Made by a program: the position numbers and the translations under genes
In this document: positions 41,435 to 48,844 of the stretch, one piece after another
How the letters are laid out: each line of letters opens with the position of its first letter
Numbering within the stretch: position 1 is the stretch's first letter
Notes under the pieces: model-generated
Told to the model about the DNA's origin: nothing
The model's database searches: none
The model's input: only the letters and a program-made list of their open reading frames with translations
Source of the DNA: Arthrobacter sp. U41
GTDB lineage: Bacteria > Actinomycetota > Actinomycetes > Actinomycetales > Micrococcaceae
Assembly: GCF_007679325.1 (NCBI RefSeq)
Contig: NZ_VEGI01000001.1
Location: forward strand, 1,240,001 to 1,304,000
Length of the DNA stretch: 64,000 bases
Reading direction: 5' to 3'

Positions 41435-41980
41435 TCAGGCCCAGACGTGCGGCGCCGGGCGCCGGGCGCCGGGCAGGGCGTTGGTTTCCCGCCATTCGTG
41501 GATCCATTCGGGCAGTTCGAGGTCCGCCGGAGGCGCCCCGAACTCACGGATGATCTCCTCCTGGCTGACCGGCTTGCCCTTGCTGACCAGACGGGTAGCG
41601 ATGAACGCGCGGGCGTAGATTTCCCCGTCCACCACCATGCGCTGCTCGAAGTAGATGGCTTTCTCGTCGAGGCCAATGATCTTCGTTTCGATCGTGTACC
41701 GCTGCCACAACTGCAGTGAACGCCGGAAAGCGATGGTTTCCCCCGCAGCCACCGGACTCCAACCCCGGCGGCGCATGGCCTTCCAGGTTCCGCTGCGGGC
41801 CATCAGGTCGAACCGGCCCAGATCCATCAGCGAGAAATACATGCCGTTGTTGACATGCATCGCAATGTCAATGTCGGTCGGCAGGACCTTCAGCGGAAGT
41901 GACGCCGTGTCCCAGATGCTCAGCGGCGAACGGCGCGAGGACGTGAACAGCAGGAGGAGCGTGCGGAGAAGCAGATGCAT
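41435..41980 (-). CDS. Acyl-CoA thioesterase-like hot-dog protein (THEM6-like)
   Basis: 181 residues from ATG 41980, favoured because TAACAT (41988-41993) is placed 7 bases ahead. After a hydrophobic start (HLLLRTLLLLFTS) come LKVLPTDIDIAMHVNNGMYFSLMDLGRFDLMARSG, a 4-hydroxybenzoyl-CoA thioesterase-type hot-dog block with the conserved aspartate and HVNN, and VAAGETIAFRRSLQLWQRYTIETKI. Mammalian THEM6 and bacterial relatives share this. Thioesterase activity is a family inference; the hydrophobic N-terminus may bind membranes. Confidence 0.82.
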   Translation of the reverse strand: MHLLLRTLLLLFTSSRRSPLSIWDTASLPLKVLPTDIDIAMHVNNGMYFSLMDLGRFDLMARSGTWKAMRRRGWSPVAAGETIAFRRSLQLWQRYTIETKIIGLDEKAIYFEQRMVVDGEIYARAFIATRLVSKGKPVSQEEIIREFGAPPADLELPEWIHEWRETNALPGARRPAPHVWA

Positions 41981-42117
41981 GGGGATCATGTTACCCGCGA
42001 GTAACAACGCTGCCAAGGATGGAGAGCGCGGTTTCGTGTCCGGTTCCGTGGACCAGCCAACAGCTGCCGGCCCCGCGACGCGGCCTCGCGAGTGGAATTG
42101 AGTACTACGCTGTCCGG

Positions 42118-42606
42118 ATGACCACAGACCTGACCGTCAGGCCCGCCCGCTTGGACGACGCCGCCGGCATTGCGCGGGTGCACATCCAGGCCTGGCGTGA
42201 GAGCTATGCGCACCTGCTGCCGGCGGCCTCCCTCGCCGGATTGGAGCAGGGTCCGCGGGAGGAAAGATGGCGCAAAATCATTGCCGCCGCCGCCTCGGAT
42301 GTCTGGGTTGCCTGCCGCGGGACGGACATCGTCGGCTGGGCGAGCGCCGGCACCGGGCGTGACGAGGACCCGCCCCGGCCCAGGGAGCTGAACGGGATCT
42401 ATGTGCTCGCCAGCGAGTACGGTTCGGGGGCGGGGCAATTGCTGCTGGACGCAGCCGTGGGCCGCGGCGGCGCGTACCTCTGGATCGCGGAAGAGAATCC
42501 GCGTGCCTTCGCGTTCTACCGGCGCAACGGCTTTGTCCCTGACGGCGCCACCGCGGCGCATGACCTGGCCGGGACGCCGGTACCGATCCTGCGGATGGTG
42601 CGCTGA
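42118..42606 (+). CDS. GNAT acetyltransferase
   Basis: 162 residues from ATG 42118; TACGCT (42106-42111) is exactly 6 bases ahead. It opens LTVRPARLDDAAGIARVHIQAWRESYAHLLP, a usual GNAT beginning, has ELNGIYVLASEYGSGAGQLLLDAA, in which GSGAGQLLL is the acetyl-CoA pyrophosphate loop, and ends with LWIAEENPRAFAFYRRNGFVPDG, the C-terminal alpha4-beta7 block. The acceptor substrate cannot be predicted. It is divergent from the thioesterase gene. Confidence 0.9.
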   Translation: MTTDLTVRPARLDDAAGIARVHIQAWRESYAHLLPAASLAGLEQGPREERWRKIIAAAASDVWVACRGTDIVGWASAGTGRDEDPPRPRELNGIYVLASEYGSGAGQLLLDAAVGRGGAYLWIAEENPRAFAFYRRNGFVPDGATAAHDLAGTPVPILRMVR

Positions 42607-42635
42607 GCCGTCCGCACGGCCTCGCGGACGCAGCC

Positions 42636-43043
42636 TCAGTCCGCGGCGATCAGTTCGGCTTCAAAGCCGTCCGAATTCACCAGGTAGGCGGCGAAGTGGT
42701 TCGGGCCGCCGGCGTGCGGGTACTTTTCCGGGAAGAGTTCGCGCCAGCCGTGCCCGACGGCGGCTGCCGCCAGGGCGTCCACCTGCTGCCTGGTCCCCGC
42801 GTTGAACGCCAGATGGTTGAGCCCGGGCGCGGTGCGGTCATGCGTCCGGCTGCTCAGGGCCGGGGATTCCTCGACGACGATGTAGGTGGTCCCGCGCCGC
42901 CAGCTGCACCCGTCCGGCCAGTCCTGGTAGTCCTGATAGCCCAGGCGGGCCAGCAGCCAGCCCCATTCATCCTTGGCGCGGCCAAGATCCGGTACCCACA
43001 GCTCGACGTGGTGCAGGGCACCGAGGGATTCATCAGTCACCAA
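42636..43043 (-). CDS. VOC-fold protein
   Basis: 135 residues starting TTG (GTG two codons later, at residue 2, is an alternative). LHHVELWVPDLGRAKDEWGWLLARLGYQ is the first glyoxalase module and LNHLAFNAGTRQQVDALAAAAVGHGWRELFPEKYPHAGGPNHFAAYLVNSDGFEAELIA the second, with His, His and the final Glu in place as possible metal ligands. Such stand-alone VOC proteins include lyases, dioxygenases and resistance proteins; a specific role is not readable. It ends 30 bases before the convergent GNAT gene. Confidence 0.85.
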   Translation of the reverse strand: MVTDESLGALHHVELWVPDLGRAKDEWGWLLARLGYQDYQDWPDGCSWRRGTTYIVVEESPALSSRTHDRTAPGLNHLAFNAGTRQQVDALAAAAVGHGWRELFPEKYPHAGGPNHFAAYLVNSDGFEAELIAAD

Positions 43044-43091
43044 GAGAGTCTCGCACGGCCGATGACACAGGTTTTGGCCGGTGGCCGGCGC

Positions 43092-43634
43092 TCAGTACAA
43101 AATCCGCTGAAACAGGACGTGGTCCTGCCAGCCTCCGGCAATGTTGAGGTAGGCCGGGGCTGTGCCGATCTCCGTGAAACCGGAGCGCGTGAGGATCTTC
43201 TGTGAGGCGGCGTTGTGCTGGAGGGCCGCGGCCTGCAGCCGGTGCAGGCCCAGCTCGTCCCGGGCCTCGTCCACGGCGAACGCGACCGCTGCCGAGCCAA
43301 TCCCGCGCCCGGTGTAGTCCTTGTCCACCCAGTATCCGAGGTGGGCGCTGAGGAACGGTCCCCGGACGATGCCGCTGAGGGTCATCAGCCCCACAATCGC
43401 CTCGCCGTCCGTCAGGACCCACGGAACATCGGAGCCGGCGATGAACAGGGCGAGCTTGGACTGAACGCTCACCATCTGACCGTCAACGGTGAAGAACTCC
43501 TCGGCCCGCAGCGGCTCCCAGGGCGCCAGGTGTTCCCGGTTTCGCAGGTAGGCGGCACACATAAGTTCCGGATCGGAGGCTCTGAGGACCCGGATCCGGA
43601 CGCCGCCGGCCAAGGGAGTGCTCTTGCCTGTCAT
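43092..43634 (-). CDS. GNAT acetyltransferase, RimJ/RimL type
   Basis: 180 residues. VRIRVLRASDPELMCAAYLRNREHLAPWEPLR is the substrate-side start typical of ribosomal-protein N-acetyltransferases (RimJ-like ENREHLxPWEP). LGYWVDKDYTGRGIGSAAVAFAVDEARDELGLHRLQAAALQHNAASQKILTRSGF contains the acetyl-CoA loop GRGIG and the NAAS..L...GF motif. It may acetylate N-termini of proteins or a small amine. It lies 48 bases upstream of the VOC gene. Confidence 0.92.
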   Translation of the reverse strand: MTGKSTPLAGGVRIRVLRASDPELMCAAYLRNREHLAPWEPLRAEEFFTVDGQMVSVQSKLALFIAGSDVPWVLTDGEAIVGLMTLSGIVRGPFLSAHLGYWVDKDYTGRGIGSAAVAFAVDEARDELGLHRLQAAALQHNAASQKILTRSGFTEIGTAPAYLNIAGGWQDHVLFQRILY

Positions 43635-43661
43635 CCAGGAGTCCCCGCAAGCGGTTCAGGA

Positions 43662-44390
43662 TTAGTCGTCGTCATCATCGTCGTCGTCGTCATCCTCGCT
43701 CGAATCGGTGCCCCGGACGGTGACGCTCGCGACGCCGTGCAGGTCCATCAGGGGCATCACGAGGTTGCGCAGCGGGTGGCGGCCAAAGAACCTCACCTCC
43801 ATCGAGACCATCGGTTTCTGCTCGTCCCCCGTCCTCCGGGTACGCAGAATCGAGGAACTGAATCCCATGGTGGTGGCGATTTCGAGGATCTGCCGCAACA
43901 CGCCCTGGCCGTCGGCGTAGTCGATATGCATGACCCGGTTTCGGTCCACTGAGGGGATTTTGCGGACGGCCGGGGCAATCACGAACAGCGTAATGAGGTG
44001 GAAGATGGTCAGCACCGCGCCAAGGGACACCATGCCCGCCCCGCAGGCCATGCCCACCGCGGCGGAAACCCAGATGGTGGCGGCGGTGGTGAGCCCGCGG
44101 ACCACGTCCCGGCCCTTGAAAATGACGCCGGCGCCCAGGAATCCGATCCCGCTGACAATTTGGGCGGCGATGCGGGACGGGTCCAGCACGGCCCCTGGCT
44201 CCATCACGGTCGCGAAGCCGTAGGCGGACACCAGGGTAAAGCCGCACGAGCCGAGTCCCACCAGGACATGCGTCCGGTATCCTGCGCTCTTCTGCCGGAC
44301 CTGCCGCTCGATGCCGATCAGGGAACACAGCACGAACGTTGCGAACAGAAGGCCGGCTTCCACCAAACTTGTGTCAGTGAAGAAGAACAT
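43662..44390 (-). CDS. MgtC/SapB-family membrane protein with poly-Asp tail
   Basis: 242 residues from ATG 44390; the open frame continues upstream but only this start begins the family pattern. Four to five helices: LVEAGLLFATFVLCSLIGIERQVRQKSAGYRTHVLVGLGS is the family signature, including the conserved GIERQxRxKxAGxRT, and QIVSGIGFLGAGVIFKGRDVVRGLTTAATIWVSAAVGMACG follows. A C-terminal ACT-like soluble domain (about 145-225) ends SVTVRGTDSSED plus ten Asp. MgtC proteins help growth in low Mg2+. The polyacidic tail, encoded by a GAC/GAT tract, may bind Mg2+ or another cation; it is not usual for the family. Confidence 0.9.
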   Translation of the reverse strand: MFFFTDTSLVEAGLLFATFVLCSLIGIERQVRQKSAGYRTHVLVGLGSCGFTLVSAYGFATVMEPGAVLDPSRIAAQIVSGIGFLGAGVIFKGRDVVRGLTTAATIWVSAAVGMACGAGMVSLGAVLTIFHLITLFVIAPAVRKIPSVDRNRVMHIDYADGQGVLRQILEIATTMGFSSSILRTRRTGDEQKPMVSMEVRFFGRHPLRNLVMPLMDLHGVASVTVRGTDSSEDDDDDDDDDD

Positions 44391-44607
44391 GCCGCCCGCC
44401 TTCCTTGGCCGGTCAATCTGTGGCACCCGGCCGGAGATCACTGCCTCTAGTGCTGACTTTAGCAAGGCCGCCGCCACCCGTCGTCGGACACTTTTCCGCC
44501 TGCCGATACCCTCCAGCCGTTTCTCTTCCTTCGGAGGAGCCCCCGCCATAGGATCGAAGAACGCCGCCGGCCTGGCAAAGCGGGGCGGCGAGGACTTGGG
44601 GGCCGCC

Positions 44608-45237
44608 ATGAGTGAGAACAACGTCATTTCGTCGACGTCGCAGAACATCCGCGACGCCGTCAGCACTTTTCTGGATCTGGTGCTGGACAGCACCGAGACA
44701 GGATCCGACGTCGCCGGTTTCCTGGCCGACCTGGCCAGCCTGACGGCGGGAGGGCTGTCCCGCCCGGACCGCGAAGTTTCCTGCGGGATCTCCATCACCC
44801 GTCGGAATCAGCCCTCCTCAGCTGTGGGCAGCAGCGGAGAGGGCTCCGTCAGCAGGGTCCGGATTCCGTTTGAGCTCGACGGTGAGGACTCCGCCGTCGT
44901 CAACCTCTATTCGCCGCGGGCCGGGGCTTTCTCGGGCAAAGACCTCGCGGAAGCGCACCGGTTCGCCGCCGACGCCTCGCGGGCACTGCTCCTGGCGCTC
45001 CGGATCTCACAGCTCCGGGAATCGCGTCAGGACCTGTCCGCCGCAATGCAGTCGAGGACCATCATTGACATGGCCATCGGGGCGATCATGGCCCAGAACC
45101 GGTGCGGCAGGGACGCCGCCTTCAAGATCCTCCGGAACACCTCCAACAACCGGAACCTGAAGATCCGCGACGTCGCGGCAGGAGTCGTGGCCTCCATCGC
45201 CGGCGATACCGACTTCACTACACGCTTCGAGGAGTAA
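44608..45237 (+). CDS. GAF-ANTAR domain protein
   Basis: 209 residues from ATG 44608 behind GGGGG; upstream in-frame sequence looks non-coding. An N-terminal GAF-like sensor (about 10-135) and a C-terminal ANTAR RNA-binding domain (LSAAMQSRTIIDMAIGAIMAQNRCGRDAAFKILRNTSNNRNLKIRDVAAGVV). ANTAR proteins bind dual-hexaloop RNA hairpins and antiterminate transcription. No histidine kinase is next to it, so the signal is unknown. It is divergent from the MgtC gene across about 217 bases. Confidence 0.88.
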   Translation: MSENNVISSTSQNIRDAVSTFLDLVLDSTETGSDVAGFLADLASLTAGGLSRPDREVSCGISITRRNQPSSAVGSSGEGSVSRVRIPFELDGEDSAVVNLYSPRAGAFSGKDLAEAHRFAADASRALLLALRISQLRESRQDLSAAMQSRTIIDMAIGAIMAQNRCGRDAAFKILRNTSNNRNLKIRDVAAGVVASIAGDTDFTTRFEE

Positions 45238-45307
45238 ACCGCGGGGGCAGGCCAGCGTCTGGGCGGAAGAACGCAAGCGGCGGCAAACAGAAAAGAGGAA
45301 GGTCACA

Positions 45308-45745
45308 ATGGAACATCCCTACGACCTGGAACGGTTCGTCCTGGCCCAGGACGCGGGCGGAACGTACCGGCACGCCCTTGAGGAACTCCGCGGCGGTGCC
45401 AAGCGCAGCCACTGGATGTGGTTCGTGTTCCCGCAGCTCGCCGGGCTGGGGCAAAGCCCCACGGCCCGGAGATATGCGGTGACGTCCCTCGATGAAGCGC
45501 GCGCGTATCTCCGGCACCCGGTGCTGGGTCCGCGGCTGGTCGAATGCGCCGAAGTTGTGGCCGGGCTCGAGGGCTGCACCGCGGAGCAGATCTTCGGTGG
45601 CATCGACGAGCGGAAGTTGCACTCCTCGATGACTCTTTTCCTCCGGGCAGACCCGCAGCAGGCCGCCTTCCGCACGGTCCTGGCGAAATACTTTGACGGA
45701 CTGCCCGATGCCGCCACTGACCGGCTCCTCGCCGGGCAGGACTGA
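45308..45745 (+). CDS. DUF1810 protein
   Basis: 145 residues behind AAGAGGAAGGTCACAATG. The family blocks are YDLERFVLAQD, GAKRSHWMWFVFPQLAGLGQSPTARRYAV, LDEARAYLRHPVLGPRLVECAEVV, and IFGGIDERKLHSSMTLF. DUF1810 is an all-helical fold sometimes fused to NADAR-type domains of ADP-ribosyl metabolism; the biochemical role is unclear. It lies 70 bases after the ANTAR gene and 5 bases before the convergent EAL gene stop. Confidence 0.87.
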   Translation: MEHPYDLERFVLAQDAGGTYRHALEELRGGAKRSHWMWFVFPQLAGLGQSPTARRYAVTSLDEARAYLRHPVLGPRLVECAEVVAGLEGCTAEQIFGGIDERKLHSSMTLFLRADPQQAAFRTVLAKYFDGLPDAATDRLLAGQD

Positions 45746-45750
45746 ACGGC

Positions 45751-46905
45751 TTACGCGCCCGGCACCGCCAGCGCGGTGATCATCCGCTCCATGCGGGCCA
45801 CCCCGGCGTAGCGGCCTGCGTTGTCGGTCACCAAAAGGGGCTCAAACCGGCTGGAGGTGGCCCGCGTCATGGACCGGGCCAGCGCTTCGCTCAGCGGAGT
45901 GTCCAGGTTCACGCGCATTCCGGGGCTCACCATACCCAAGCCAGCGGCCACCGGGTCCAGCACGCAGACCGGGCGGAGGTGGTCTCCGATCAGCACCACC
46001 GACTGAAGCGCGGGGCTTGTAGCGAAGGCTTCCGCGGCGAGCGCGGTGGTGGTGGCCGTCGTCGCGGATTCGAGGACGTCACGGATCACGGCCTTATGCG
46101 TTACCGGTGGTTTCGACGCAAGACGGTGCGCCAGGTCCAGGTCAATGCCGGCCCACGGCGGCGCGGGCCTGGCCAGGTAGTAGCCCTGCACCAGCGGCAC
46201 GCCAAGGGACACCAGCGCGTCCAATTCCTCCACGCGCTCCACACCCTCGGCCAGGATCCACGCATCCACCCGGCCGGCAAAAGTACCGAGCATCTCGATC
46301 AGGGCGCGTTTGGCTTCATCCCGGTCCACATCCTGGATCAGTTCACGGTCGATCTTGATCAGGGAGGGCCGCAGCGCCAGCAAGTGCCGCAATCCCGCAT
46401 AGCCGGCCCCGGCGTCGTCGACGGCGATCAGCGCGCCGGCGGCGCGCAACTGGTTCAGGTCCGGTTCCAGCCCGACGTAGGAATCGATGGGGGTCTGTTC
46501 GGTGAGTTCGACGACGATCCCGCCCAGGTTCCCCTCGTCCCGCCAGACCCTGCGGATTTCCTCGGTGGACAGCAGCTCGGGTGAGACGTTGAGGGTCAGG
46601 AAGCAGTTGGGGGGCAGGGTGGAACGGGCTGCAAGCGCGGTCCGCAGGGCGGCCGATTCCAACTCCGCGGATTTCCCGTGCTTCCGGGCCTCGGAGAACC
46701 ACACCTCGGGGTTCTTCTCGGAGTATCCAGGAAAGCGGGCCAGCGCTTCGTAGCCCACCACCGTGCCACGGGATGTGTCGACGATCGGCTGGTAGGCCGC
46801 GGATATGCCTTCACCGCGGCAGGCGGCCACCAGGAGCTCATCCCAGTTCGGGCCCACGGGCGTACTTGAGCCTTGGGCGGAACCGCCTGCCGCGGGACTG
46901 CTCAA
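45751..46905 (-). CDS. EAL-domain c-di-GMP phosphodiesterase with C-terminal CBS pair
   Basis: 384 residues from TTG 46905, overlapping the upstream small gene's TGA. EAL residues are intact: GYEALAR, FLTLNVSPELL, IVVELTEQ, ALIAVDDAGAGYAG (metal pair in DD), SLIKIDRELI and ILAEGVE with loop region; only the usual DDFG Phe is Ala. This should hydrolyse c-di-GMP to pGpG in the cytoplasm. Residues about 270-384 carry CBS-like repeats (VIRDVLESATTATTTALAAEAF and LSEALARSMTRATSSRFEPLLVTDNAGRYAGVARM), perhaps sensing an adenosyl nucleotide. No GGDEF partner is in the window; a YajQ c-di-GMP binder lies 5 kb away. Confidence 0.9.
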   Translation of the reverse strand: MSSPAAGGSAQGSSTPVGPNWDELLVAACRGEGISAAYQPIVDTSRGTVVGYEALARFPGYSEKNPEVWFSEARKHGKSAELESAALRTALAARSTLPPNCFLTLNVSPELLSTEEIRRVWRDEGNLGGIVVELTEQTPIDSYVGLEPDLNQLRAAGALIAVDDAGAGYAGLRHLLALRPSLIKIDRELIQDVDRDEAKRALIEMLGTFAGRVDAWILAEGVERVEELDALVSLGVPLVQGYYLARPAPPWAGIDLDLAHRLASKPPVTHKAVIRDVLESATTATTTALAAEAFATSPALQSVVLIGDHLRPVCVLDPVAAGLGMVSPGMRVNLDTPLSEALARSMTRATSSRFEPLLVTDNAGRYAGVARMERMITALAVPGA

Positions 46906-47078
46906 CTAACCGGAACGATTGCTTTGTGGACCGACTGGACCACTTCGGCCGGCAGATCCACCAGGCCGTGCGCGGACGCGGCGTGGGCGGCGACGTTGAC
47001 CAGGATTTCATCCTCCGTGCTGCACACCCACTTTGCTTCACAACCGGGCACTACATCACCACATGCAAACGATTTCAC
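46902..47078 (-). CDS. DUF1059 small protein, coupled to the EAL gene
   Basis: 58 residues, read here directly: GTG 47078 with AAGGAG 5 bases ahead, ending TGA 46902-46904. The sequence starts KSFACGDVVPGCEAKWVCS and continues with TEDEILVNVAAHAASAHGL, the DUF1059 pattern CGxxxPGC...TEDEIL...HA..HGL. Cys6, Cys13, His32 and His37 could make a metal site. The TGA overlaps the TTG start of the EAL-CBS gene (TTGA), so both are co-translated. This start and product differ from the longest other frames in the region. Confidence 0.85.
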   Translation of the reverse strand: MKSFACGDVVPGCEAKWVCSTEDEILVNVAAHAASAHGLVDLPAEVVQSVHKAIVPVS

Positions 47079-47199
47079 TAAGGCTCCTTATATTCGACGG
47101 CGAACTGCACCACCCTACTGCCCCACCCCCTGGAATCCGGCGATGTCAGCCACCGGCCACCGGGTGTTTCGGGCAGCTTGCGCAGTGTAGTTTGGCTGC

Positions 47200-47559
47200 A
47201 TGATCAGGATTGGCTCCATCGTCATCCGTGTCGATGACCTCCAGCGCCAACTGGACTTCTGGACGGCCGCTTTGGACTATGTGCCGCGGCGGCCTCCCGA
47301 AGAAGACTTCGTTGTCCTCGAGCCGAGGGATGGGGCGGGCCCGAACATCTCCCTGGACCGTGTCCCGGCGAAGGTCCAGGTCCCGCCCCGCATCCACCTC
47401 GACCTCTATTCCGGGCAGCAGACGCACGACGTGGAACGGCTCCTGCGGCTGGGCGCGAGCCGCGTGGAATGGAGCAAACGTCCCGCGGACGCGGACTACG
47501 TCATCCTAGCCGATCCCGAGGGCAACCGCTTCTGCGTCGTGGACACCGCCGGACGGTAA
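47200..47559 (+). CDS. VOC-fold protein
   Basis: 119 residues. MIRIGSIVIRVDDLQRQLDFWTAALDYVPRR opens the first module and RIHLDLYSGQQTHDVERLLRLGASRVEWS...VILADPEGNRFCVVDT closes the second, with His and the terminal strand in place. The cysteine at the Glu position of GNRFCVV makes a classical metal site unlikely. TAGTTT (47188-47193) lies exactly 6 bases before the ATG, so a leaderless message is likely. It is divergent from the DUF1059-EAL pair. Confidence 0.87.
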   Translation: MIRIGSIVIRVDDLQRQLDFWTAALDYVPRRPPEEDFVVLEPRDGAGPNISLDRVPAKVQVPPRIHLDLYSGQQTHDVERLLRLGASRVEWSKRPADADYVILADPEGNRFCVVDTAGR

Positions 47560-47573
47560 AACGCCAGGCTAGG

Positions 47574-47645
47574 GCCGGTCCCCCGCCGTCGAAGCCTGCC
47601 GGTCCCCCGCCGTCGAAGCCTGCCGGTCCCCCGCCGTCGAAGCCT
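47574..47645 (+). repeat. Three 24-bp tandem repeats in a gene-free stretch
   Basis: Three identical copies of GCCGGTCCCCCGCCGTCGAA plus GCCT at 47574, 47598 and 47622, and the start of a fourth at 47646. The period is a multiple of 3, but the frame through it (Gly-Pro-Pro-Pro-Ser-Lys-Pro-Ala) has no supported gene, so it is recorded as a minisatellite. Confidence 0.85.
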
Positions 47646-47719
47646 GCCGGGCCACCGCTTCGATGGCGGCGCGGTGCAGGGTCACGTGCCGCCACTCCCC
47701 CCCGACCACGGGACCTCAG

Positions 47720-48031
47720 CTACACCGGAGGGAGGGCACCATACGATTTGGGAAGCTCATACGGGTTGACGGGCCGGTCCTCATCCAGGGAGGACGGCTC
47801 CCTGGTGGTGTAGCTCCGCGCCGTGTTCAGCTCGCGGGAACGACGAAAAAGCCCATAGCCGAGGAATCCCAGCCCGCCTGCCAGCAGCGCCAGTCCGAGA
47901 ATGAAAAGACCGGTCGCGCCGGCATCGGCACTGCCGGATGCCACCTGAAACAGCGGCATTGGCAGGACAAAAAGAGTAGCGGCCAAGGCTACGCTCCCCA
48001 CCGCGATTTGCCATGTTCCTTTGGACTTCAT
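47720..48031 (-). CDS. Small two-helix membrane protein
   Basis: 103 residues from ATG 48031, chosen for its strong GGAGGGGGAACC site; a longer frame reaches upstream without support. Hydrophobic segments at about 8-30 (IAVGSVALAATLFVLPMPLFQ) and 40-62 (GLFILGLALLAGGLGFLGYGL), then a polar tail ending in VNPYELPKSYGALPP. No family recognised. It is divergent from the 48181 gene. Confidence 0.7.
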   Translation of the reverse strand: MKSKGTWQIAVGSVALAATLFVLPMPLFQVASGSADAGATGLFILGLALLAGGLGFLGYGLFRRSRELNTARSYTTREPSSLDEDRPVNPYELPKSYGALPPV

Positions 48032-48180
48032 GGTTCCCCCTCCATTGTGTCTGTCAAGGTTCAGTAAACCGGTTCCCCTGCCAAAGCGGAAGAGGAGGCA
48101 AGGGATCGACGCGCGGCGGGATGCGTACGGGCCGACGTACGGGAGACTGGAAGTCCCCCGATCGCAAAGGCAGGACCACA

Positions 48181-48447
48181 ATGATTAGTCTCCAGCAGGA
48201 CGCCGAAGGCTTCATCCGCATGAAGAGGCACTTCCCCGGCAGCACGGTCATTTCCGTCACCTTCAATGACGGGTCCTCGGAGGAGTTCTCCGGGGAGCAG
48301 CTCAACGCGATCTACGACGAAGCACTGGCCGTCTACCGGGCAGAGAATCATCTGGACGCCAAGGGATATTCACGGGCACCGAAAAAGACGGTCCAGCCTT
48401 CCACCAAGATCGAGTTCGTCGCGGTGCACCCCGGCATGGCCAAGTAG
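48181..48447 (+). CDS. Unknown 88-residue protein
   Basis: ATG 48181 with AGG shortly ahead. The protein begins MISLQQDAEGFIRMKRHFPG, then STVISVTFNDGSSEEFSGEQLNAIYDEALAVYRAENHLDAKGYS, a small alpha-beta pattern with a helix 45-62, and a basic tail SRAPKKTVQPSTKIEF. No signal peptide or membrane segment. I do not recognise the family. It stands alone before the ArsR-SRPBCC pair. Confidence 0.55.
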   Translation: MISLQQDAEGFIRMKRHFPGSTVISVTFNDGSSEEFSGEQLNAIYDEALAVYRAENHLDAKGYSRAPKKTVQPSTKIEFVAVHPGMAK

Positions 48448-48461
48448 CCGCCCGCGAGCCC

Positions 48462-48506
48462 TTGACACCGCGTCACGGGCGATCTATCGTACAACCAAAT
48501 GGTTGT
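48462..48506 (+). promoter_or_regulatory. Promoter and ArsR-type operator of the ArsR-SRPBCC pair
   Basis: TTGACA (48462-48467), 17 bases, TATCGT (48485-48490) is a near-consensus promoter. Immediately after it ACAACCA (48491-48497) and TGGTTGT (48500-48506), perfect arms with a 2-base centre, form the operator pattern typical of ArsR/SRPBCC loci. The ATG at 48499 lies inside the operator. Confidence 0.85.
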
Positions 48507-48831
48507 AGATGTGATGAGTGATGCCGATCTTGACCGCCTGTTCCAGGCGTTCGCCGATGCCACCCGCCGGGACATCGTCGCCCGGGTGACGTCTGGCGAA
48601 TATTCGGTGTCAAGGCTGGCGGAGCACTACGCCATGAGTTTCGCCGCCGTACAGAAGCACGTGGCGGTGTTGGAGCGCGCTTCCCTCGTGACGAAGGAGA
48701 AACGCGGACGGGAGCAGATCGTGCGGGCGCACCACGATGGCCTGCAGCGGGCTCGACGGCTGCTCGATGAGTACGAAACGATCTGGCGGCAGCGGGCTGA
48801 CCGGATCGCAGGCATTCTCGCAGAGGGATAG
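48499..48831 (+). CDS. ArsR-family winged-helix regulator of the SRPBCC pair
   Basis: 110 residues from ATG 48499 (or 105 from ATG 48514). LDRLFQAFADATRRDIVARVTSGEYSVSRLAEHYAMSFAAVQKHVAVLERASLVTKEKRGREQIVRAHHDG shows helix 1 DATRR, recognition helix SFAAVQKHVAVL and wing. It has no metal-binding cysteines. The 48491-48506 palindrome overlaps its start, so it almost certainly represses its own operon; the ATG 48499 would begin about 8 bases after the -10, i.e. a leaderless start. The SRPBCC gene follows by 13 bases. Confidence 0.92.
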   Translation: MVVDVMSDADLDRLFQAFADATRRDIVARVTSGEYSVSRLAEHYAMSFAAVQKHVAVLERASLVTKEKRGREQIVRAHHDGLQRARRLLDEYETIWRQRADRIAGILAEG

Positions 48832-48844
48832 GGAGAGATCAGTC

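Noticed and set aside
46838..47041. 67-codon minus-strand frame near the EAL start
   Set aside because: Arg/Trp/Ser-rich translation without a family; the DUF1059 gene in another frame on the same strand has a strong ribosome site and family pattern.
47469..47813. Plus-strand frame through the 24-bp repeats (GPPPSKPA)
   Set aside because: It overlaps the end of the VOC gene and the membrane gene on the other strand, and has no convincing start or family; kept as a DNA repeat.
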